The position numbers and the translations under genes are program-made. 64,000 nt of DNA, from assembly GCA_000277445.1 (NCBI GenBank), contig AJWJ01000022.1, positions 1 to 64,000 of the forward strand, read 5' to 3'. Of this stretch, positions 57,714 to 64,000 are shown piece after piece; positions within the stretch are counted from its first letter, which is position 1, and each line of letters opens with the position of its first letter. The stretch comes from Polysphondylium violaceum (Eukaryota; Evosea; Eumycetozoa; Dictyosteliales; Dictyosteliaceae). The notes beneath the pieces are model-generated. The model saw only the letters and a program-made list of their open reading frames with translations, did no database searches and was not told where the DNA came from.

Positions 57714-58399
57714 TGTTAGAGACTGATAGGAATTTAATTTATAAAGATAATGAATACAAAAAATTCTTCTTTTTTTCTATTTATACAAAGCCACTTTCCA
57801 GTGAACAACTACAGGGTGAATAAAAAATAAAACTCAGAGTGAAGTGTCTGAATTCCAATATTTTAGGAGAGATTTAATCTTGCTTGCAGGCTTACCAGTT
57901 TAAATTTAAAATATGATTTATTGAAAATGATCTGTAATAAATTTCGTTTAGAAGAAAAAGATTTTTACCAGGTTACAAATTCATCAAACATCACTACACA
58001 AACAGAGGACGGGGTCCATTGAAATTTAATTATTAACAGATCAAAGGAGATTTGACATTAAAAAATTATGGGTAGTACTATGAGTTGTTTTAATCTAAAT
58101 TTTATTTTTCGTATTGCATTTAAAATCTCTTTTTTAGCAAGTGGGTGAAAAACTGGATATAGTAAGAAACGGGGGGATTTTGTTGAGAGAAACAAAAAAA
58201 ACTCACAATTGACTTTAATAAATAAAATTGTGCGAGAGGGGTGACTCATTTTTTTGTGGAAAAACTCTGGGTAAGGAAGGCGTTATAATTCATTTCCACG
58301 TTGTATCTTTTACCGATTTCTTGAAATGAGCCACATGAGAATCCCAGACTCCCAAATAAACTCAATGAGAGGGTTTTTTTTTACTTTGCATAGAGGTTA
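57714..58399. other. Intergenic, no gene seen
   Basis: About 690 bp of AT-rich sequence upstream of the intact NAT gene. An open frame at 58058-58249 (minus) lacks coding features. Confidence 0.5.
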
Positions 58400-59659
58400 T
58401 TAGAATTTAAAATTTAATTTATTACTTTTATCTTTCTTCTTGTTTGCTGTTGTAGAGAGAGGAGGTTCAATTTTATTCTCGATAAAGAAAGTTTCTATTC
58501 TCGCTTCACTGTCTTCTTCAAAATCTAAATAATCAATATCTAATTTCTGACTCTTGTTTGGTTGTTCTTTGACTGTTGATGTTGATGTGGATGTTGATGT
58601 GGATGTTGATGTTAATTCTTTCCCTTTATTGTTGTTGGTGTCAATAGATTTAAAAAACTTTCTCTTTTTTTGATCTTCCAATTCATCCATTTGATTTGAT
58701 GCCGATGAGGATAATAGTTTACTAATGAGATCACTGGCTTTCTGGTTATCATCTTTTGTATTATCATTAAATACATCTGAGAGCATGGAATTTAAAACTT
58801 TATTACTGGTAGTATTATTATTGCTATCATTATCCTCATCGTCATCATTGTTGTCATTGTTTGTGTCTTCACTCTTTCTCTTTAGTGCTGCTGTGGCTAT
58901 ACCTATTGGGGCTGTTGTAGTAGTAGTTGTTGTCGTTGTGGATAGTTTCTTCATTGGTAATGATGAAGGTACTTTGAATTCTGGTGCTGTTGATTTCTTT
59001 ATAAATATATTTGTTGTTGTTGATGCAGGTGGTGCATCTTGAATTGAAATTTGTGAAAGATTATAATTGAAACTGGGTAGCATCCTCTGTTCTTTTGATA
59101 GTTTAAAAGGATTACATAATACTGTTGATGAAGCTTTCATACTATGTGGTTTATTCCCATGAATGAAATAGAATCTATTCTTTTTCATTAAACTCTCTTC
59201 TACGATTTGATCACTGGGTGCATTGTATTGTGCTATAATCCAATTATGCTGGCCTTCATCATCGATACTGAATTGCTGTTTAACTAAATCATCTATCTCT
59301 TTTTCATCGTCATTATGTACTATTGTATATCGAGAATTGATACTAAAACTATTATTATATATGACTGTACTATTGCCACCACCATTATTCAACGCACCTA
59401 AAATATCTTTTTCACATGGTCCTGGCGCTACTAGGATTCTCTTAAACACCATTGATAAATGTGTAACGAGTAATTTAAACAAACGATCGGCGCTCTCAGG
59501 TGTCACAGTGTCGCTAAATGTGTTTCCTGCCAATAGAAAATAAACATTACTGTTATCGTCCATCATAGATGCATTGTCGATGTATCCTGTGAATTCTCGG
59601 ACATCCTTTTCGTTTGCTAAATAGAGATCACTCGCGAATTTCAATGAAAATGATGTCAT
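58400..59659 (-). CDS. Degenerate calcineurin-like metallophosphoesterase (likely pseudoenzyme)
   Basis: Single exon, 419 aa. Residues 1-190 follow the order of a small metallophosphoesterase, but its metal ligands are replaced. FASDLYL stands for SDLHL (Asp11 kept, His to Tyr13). LLAGNTF stands for LLGD (Asp to Asn46). VAPGPCEKD stands for VAGNHE. WIIAQYNAPS stands for VVTHHAPS (both His lost). FIHGNKPHS stands for GHTH, followed by LCNPF. Residues 200-419 are Thr/Ser/Asn/Asp low complexity with Lys-rich patches (LKRKSED; NKKKDKSNKLNFKF) that may be nuclear signals. The fold assignment is inference from this ordered pattern. The frame is intact, which argues for a retained non-enzymatic role. 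Confidence 0.5.
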   Translation of the reverse strand: MTSFSLKFASDLYLANEKDVREFTGYIDNASMMDDNSNVYFLLAGNTFSDTVTPESADRLFKLLVTHLSMVFKRILVAPGPCEKDILGALNNGGGNSTVIYNNSFSINSRYTIVHNDDEKEIDDLVKQQFSIDDEGQHNWIIAQYNAPSDQIVEESLMKKNRFYFIHGNKPHSMKASSTVLCNPFKLSKEQRMLPSFNYNLSQISIQDAPPASTTTNIFIKKSTAPEFKVPSSLPMKKLSTTTTTTTTTAPIGIATAALKRKSEDTNNDNNDDDEDNDSNNNTTSNKVLNSMLSDVFNDNTKDDNQKASDLISKLLSSSASNQMDELEDQKKRKFFKSIDTNNNKGKELTSTSTSTSTSTSTVKEQPNKSQKLDIDYLDFEEDSEARIETFFIENKIEPPLSTTANKKKDKSNKLNFKF

Positions 59660-59764
59660 TCTCCTCTTTGGGTTTGGAAAAAAAGTTATGTTTGTTTTTT
59701 TTTTTTATTTTTTTTTTTTCTATGTGGGAGAGGTGTAAATTTTCATAAACCATTTTGAAATCTT

Positions 59765-59992
59765 TTAGGGTTTATCCAATTTATCAGCAAGTTGATTAAT
59801 GGTAAGTGTTTGTACATCGAGAATAGAAACTTTTTCTTTTCCATAGGTATCTTGAAGCTTAACAAATATTTCAACGGCTTGGAGGCTATCAGCTTCCAAT
59901 TCAAAAAGGGTTTTGGAGCAATCTATCATAGAACCTTCGAAGTCGCAAATTTGTGAAACTAGCGAGACTAACTGTTGTTTTGTATTGGACAT
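59765..59992 (-). CDS. Free-standing acyl carrier protein
   Basis: Single exon, 75 aa. The phosphopantetheine site is Ser36 in LFELEADSLQAVEIFVKLQD, a close match to the ACP consensus (LGADSL..VE). Four-helix ACP spacing is preserved and it ends INQLADKLDKP. There is no mitochondrial presequence, so this is probably cytosolic rather than the NADH-dehydrogenase-associated ACP. Dictyostelids carry many polyketide synthases that could use a free carrier. The partner is unknown. Confidence 0.85.
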   Translation of the reverse strand: MSNTKQQLVSLVSQICDFEGSMIDCSKTLFELEADSLQAVEIFVKLQDTYGKEKVSILDVQTLTINQLADKLDKP

Positions 59993-60242
59993 TATAGTAT
60001 TTGAGAGAAATTATGTATAAAATTATTTACAAATAATGAAAAAAAAGGTCAACTATTTATAATTTCTTTTTTTTTACTTGTAGTTGTGTTGTTGAAAATT
60101 TTAAAAATTAATTGGAGATATAAATAGATTAGTCTAAAAAAAGGGTGTGGGATTTAAATTTAGATCACCAACAGTTTTTATCCAGACAAAGAGATTTCAG
60201 CCACGTAAGAGGATAATATTATTTATTTATTTATTTATTTAT

Positions 60243-62510
60243 TTACACTGTATATTGTTTTAGTATTGATAGAGGATCAACACTGCCACCCTTTTCCAAA
60301 AAATTTCTTCTAAATGAATTACCTCGGTCAAAGTTTATGGAATTGCCGCTATTGAAATGATTGGTCCAAATCATTTGACTATAGTGTTTGGAGAGGAGAT
60401 AGCTATAGTAGTAGGATCCATAGTGATAGAGATGTGCAAACGTTCTCAACAGATTGGGAGAGGCTAGATCATAGACACCCATGATATCTTTTTTCAGTTT
60501 TTGATTCATGAGGCCAAGATTAATGTCGGTGGGTGGGTTGCCGTGGGCATATAGATCAAGAAACGACATTATGATTTGGTCTCCCAATTGAAGGGATTTA
60601 GTTTGCGAGTGCACACGTTTAAATTCATTTAATCCCGCCAAAGGGAGGGAACGGCCTGCTTGATTGAAAGCAAACTCTTTTAATACACTGTGATTGGTGG
60701 CAAAGTGCTCCATGAGTGTACTGGGAATTTCGACAAAATCTGTTGGACCACGGGTGCCGCACAAGTGTTGAAAATCGCCTCTACTCAACAATGAGTGTAG
60801 GGTGTGGCCAAATTCATGCAAGAGGATCTCATATTCTGGAAGATTAAGAGTATGGTTACGTTTATCGGCAAAATTACAGACAATGGCAACCTTTGGCACC
60901 TCGTATTCTGACAAATTCAACTGCTCTGGATTGTGCTTTGGCACGTTGGCAGGATCAAGATACATAGATTTCTTGAATCCCAATCCAATACAAAAGTTTA
61001 TGTTTCCCATTGGCTTCTCTTTTCGTTCAAATAAATCCAAATAAAAGTGACCAATAACACCTTCGCTCTTGTTGTACAACTCTAGTTTAACTACATCTTG
61101 ATGCCAAACCTCGCCTTCCTCCACAGGTATTCTTTTACACTGAATACCAAATAACCTCTGCACAATAGAGTTGAATCCATTTAATACATTTTCAAAAGAC
61201 AAATACTCTGCCAAATCGTTGGCACTATCCCCAACCTGTTCAGACAACTTTGATTTAAAATATAACAGATCCCACTCATTTATCGGCTCATTCAACATTG
61301 TTGGATCTCTATTTTTAATCTCTTTAATTAAATCCATTTCCTTTTCCAATCCATTTTCATTCTCTTTTGTCAAGTTCTATATGAGAGGAGAGATCAAGTT
61401 AGTAACATTATACATGTGATTATGTTTTACAACATCATATACATCTTACATTTAAAAAACCAATTGCATTCTCTGGTGTTTTAATCAATTTGGTACGTAG
61501 TTCAAAATGAGAATAAGAAGGAAATCCGAGAAGCTCGGCCAGTGCTTGTCTGTCATGGAGGAATTGATTCGAGTAATTTACAAGTGATTGATTTGCCTTT
61601 GAATTACATTGCAATTGATACAACTCTCTTCTGACATTTTTATTGTTACAAAATCTGGTGACACCATTCACCATAAATGATGAAGTATTTAATAAATAAT
61701 TGCCATTCTTGTCGGCTGGTGGTATAGTATTGTAATAGTATTTTGGCAAACCTTGTAGTAATTGACCAGGCACCTTAAGGTATTCTAAATTATCTAAATC
61801 TGAATCAAAGTTTTGAATCTCTTGGATATATTGAATTCCACTTTCATGTATCTTTTCCTTTAGAACATTTACTTTATCTCTTACACTAGGTTCCAAATGA
61901 ATACCATTGATTTCCGACTCCTTTACCATTTCATTTACAAATATTTTATAATCATCTCTTAGATTATTAAATTCTCTATATTGAATTATATATTAATATA
62001 TACACACAGCAATACAACAACGACAATAACATACCCATGATTTTGAAGAGCCACCATATTCAAATACATTTCTTTATTTGTATTTAATTTATTTACAGTG
62101 ATAAACATATCTTGATAGATTTGATGTGCAGCCAATTTAAATGTTTGATCGGGATGCACAGATCTACAAAGTTCGGCAGGATCCATGACAGAACATACCG
62201 ATCGTGATATCTCATCCATCAAATAGATTGCACCGACTAAATCTTTTAAACTAGATTTATGTGTGATCTTGTTTCGTGAAAGAGTATCTAGATTTCTGTT
62301 TATTATATCCACATGTTTTTCATACAACTTTTCCCAACCCAACGGTGATTTCAATTCATCGATTCCAAATAATCCACATTTAGTAATTTTATTATTATTA
62401 CCAAATTTAGTGGTTGATATATAATTTCTTTTTAATAGTGATAATGATGATGACGATGATGATACTAAATATCTAAAAGACGTGTAAATCTTTGGAGTGG
62501 AAATCATCAT
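60243..62510 (-). CDS. mipep: Mitochondrial intermediate peptidase (M3 metallopeptidase)
   Basis: Removes octapeptides from imported mitochondrial precursors. Three exons (62035-62510, 61450-61975, 60243-61376) give 711 aa. The N-terminus is Ser/Arg-rich without acids (SFRYLVSSSSSSLSLLKRNY), a fitting presequence, followed by GLFGIDELKSPLGWEKL as in MIP. The zinc site is HEFGHTLHSLL. GTRGPTDFVEIPSTLMEHFA supplies the third ligand (Glu). The C-terminus reads SYLLSKHYSQMIWTNHF and RRNFLEKGGSVDPL. The start is 85 bp from the divergent MsrB gene. Confidence 0.95.
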
Positions 62511-62595
62511 CTTGTGTGGTGAGCATATGCAAAATGTGTGTTCAAATTTGAAAGATTTTTGAAAATTTTCATTTTTTTAATTTATTTTTTTTAAG
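62511..62595. promoter_or_regulatory. 85-bp bidirectional promoter, MIP / MsrB
   Basis: Two head-to-head genes with predicted mitochondrial presequences start on either side. It is mostly A/T runs and shows no clear motif. Co-expression is inferred only from the distance. Confidence 0.45.
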
Positions 62596-63147
62596 ATGTT
62601 TGGCGTTATTTCAAATTCTCTCAAAACTATAAGTAACAGACTTTATACATTTAGTCTATTTAATCATACAAAGATTATTTGCCATAGCACTAGATATACA
62701 TTACCAACAGCAACAACAACAAACAGTTATAGATATTTCTGTAGTAATAATAATAAGAAAATGAATCTTTCAGACGACGAGTGGAGAGTTAAATTAACAC
62801 CAGAACAATTCAAAGTCCTCAGACAAAAGGGTACTGAAAGAGGAGGCACTGGAGAATACGACAAACATTTTGAAAAGGATGGTGTGTATCATTGTGCAGG
62901 TTGCGATGCACCACTTTATAAATCAGATAGTAAATTTGACTCTGGTTGTGGATGGCCTGCCTTTTTCGACAGCGTTCCAGGCGCACTCACCATACACGAA
63001 GACAATTCCTTTGGTATGAAGAGAATTGAAATCTGTTGTAAGAATTGCGGTGGTCATTTGGGTCATGTATTTAAAAACGAAGGTTTCAAAACTCCCACCA
63101 ACGAACGTCATTGTGTCAATTCTATTTGTTTAAAGTTTAAAAAATAA
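62596..63147 (+). CDS. msrB: Methionine-R-sulfoxide reductase B
   Basis: Repairs oxidised methionine (R form). Single exon, 183 aa. About 55 N-terminal residues rich in Ser, Arg and Thr (FGVISNSLKTISNRLYTFSL) look like a mitochondrial presequence. The catalytic domain then starts at an internal Met (MNLSDDEWRVKLTPEQFKVL), which could also serve as a cytosolic start. Two zinc CxxC pairs are present (CAGCDAP; CKNCGGHLGHVF). The catalytic Cys173 is in NERHCVNSICL. DSGCGWPAF and the tail match standard MsrB, not the selenocysteine form. Confidence 0.95.
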   Translation: MFGVISNSLKTISNRLYTFSLFNHTKIICHSTRYTLPTATTTNSYRYFCSNNNKKMNLSDDEWRVKLTPEQFKVLRQKGTERGGTGEYDKHFEKDGVYHCAGCDAPLYKSDSKFDSGCGWPAFFDSVPGALTIHEDNSFGMKRIEICCKNCGGHLGHVFKNEGFKTPTNERHCVNSICLKFKK

Positions 63148-63628
63148 CTCTTTTCTTTTCATCTCGAGTTTCCCTATTGTATTTTATCCCCAAGAAATAA
63201 AGAAATAAACAAATAATATTTTATTTGATCATAGAATAGTAACAGTACTTCGCAATAGTATCTTTAATTCTTCTCATAATCTAAATATATCTCACGAAAA
63301 AAGATATCTTTGATATATTCTGCAAAGCGGGGGTCGATCTCATATGAAAAAAAAAATAAAAATTTTGATAAAAATCAAAGAATATGTGAGATTTCACCAA
63401 ATCCAAGCAAGAAAAAACAAAGATAAATTCTGTGAGCACTCTAGCCGAAAGAGTATTTATAGAAAGAGTGTATAATTTTTGTTGTTTCAATTCAATTCAA
63501 TTATAATATAATATAATATATAAACAATCTCTAATGATTCAAAGTTTAGTCAACAACTGTATCTTTAATAACAACAACAAAATCAATAATAATAAACATA
63601 TTTGTAATAGTAATAAACATAGGATAAA
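63148..63628. other. Intergenic, no gene seen
   Basis: AT-rich 3' flank of msrB and promoter of the tRNase Z gene. A TATAA repeat lies at 63500-63521. An open frame at 63281-63490 (minus) is not supported. Confidence 0.5.
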
Positions 63629-64000
63629 ATGAAAGCAGGGATAAAAATTATGGCAAATGGAGGTGGTTATACAGACCCTTCTATTATGATATGGACTCCT
63701 GATCGTAAATATCTATTCAACTGTGGTAACGGTTTACATAGACCCAATTTATCGTCACAATCTAAGCCTTATGAAGCAAATACTTTGTTTCTAACTCACT
63801 TAGATCCTGAAACAACTGCTGATCTTCCAGGTATGTATATGGTTGTGTATACACAACAAAAGTAGTGATTGAATCAAGTCTAATCATCCATGATATAGAT
63901 TATATTTTAAGAAATAAAGAAGATGTGGCCATTGTAGGTCCTAGGGGACTCACACACTCAGTTTTATCGCATAGATATTATATTGGTCGAAGATGGAAAA
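63629..64000 (+). CDS. elac2: tRNase Z, long form (ELAC2-like), 5' part
   Basis: Endonuclease that trims tRNA 3' trailers. Only the start lies in the window: exon 1 63629-63830, intron with GTATGT and TAG, exon 2 from 63899 to the window end, joined in phase. The N-terminal half of long tRNase Z is recognisable: IMIWTPDRKYLFNCGNGLHR, then LFLTHLDPETTADLP and AIVGPRGLTHSVLSHRYYIG, where relatives have YLFNCGEG.QR and IFLTH…GLPG. As in other long forms the N-terminal half lacks the zinc ligands (HxHxDH), which would lie downstream of this window. No obvious mitochondrial presequence. Confidence 0.8.

Overview
The window looks like nuclear DNA of a social amoeba (Dictyostelia). The intergenic DNA is very AT-rich with long A and T runs. 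Genes are short and tightly packed, with one to four exons and introns of roughly 50-150 nt. Proteins carry Asn, Gln and Ser homopolymers. Several families are expanded in or typical of dictyostelids: hssA-like MTLF/MSLF peptides, FNIP repeats, an AIG1-type GTPase, and a ComC-like lectin/TIG/EGF receptor. Coding GC looks higher than in D. discoideum and many introns carry a TACTAAT/TACTAAC branch site. I therefore infer a non-discoideum lineage such as Cavenderia or Heterostelium; that placement is a guess.

Layout. 0-9.1 kb: GPI1/PIG-Q, an Ariadne RBR ubiquitin ligase, an RRM-PPR-TrmB fusion, and LSm5 on the minus strand. 9.1-10.8 kb: gene-poor, with one exon-like orphan. 10.8-13.4 kb: a secreted Cys-rich protein and a class 3 aldehyde dehydrogenase. 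14.4-20 kb: INO80. 20.1-20.4 kb: an hssA-like peptide. 21-24.9 kb: an XRN 5'-3' exonuclease with two RRMs and a UBA-like segment inside its catalytic core. 25.2-29.6 kb: a FNIP-SAP protein and two tandem Pro/Gln-rich membrane proteins. 30.5-34.6 kb: DNA polymerase kappa, TFIIF beta and the AIG1 GTPase. 34.8-38.8 kb: the ComC-like receptor. 39.6-44.7 kb: a GBF1/GNOM-type Arf-GEF. 44.8-46 kb: two tiny developmental-type peptide genes. 46.2-51.3 kb: a TPX2-like spindle protein, RNA polymerase III subunit RPC9 and an EF-hand-like protein. 51.8-55 kb: an Mpv17-family protein and aminopeptidase P. 55.2-57.7 kb: tandem arylamine N-acetyltransferases, one broken. 58.4-63.1 kb: a degenerate metallophosphoesterase, a free acyl carrier protein, mitochondrial intermediate peptidase and MsrB. 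63.6 kb to the end: the start of a long-form tRNase Z.

The genes are not one pathway. Most are housekeeping: GPI anchors, mRNA decay (XRN, LSm5), transcription (TFIIF, RPC9, INO80), tRNA handling, vesicle traffic, spindle and mitochondrial proteolysis. The accessory interest lies in unusual domain fusions, small peptide genes with 13-nt first exons, and enzymes that have lost catalytic residues. I joined exons by eye using GT-AG borders, phase and family similarity, so exact splice sites are inferred. I saw no tRNA or rRNA genes, CRISPR arrays, retroelements or DNA transposons.
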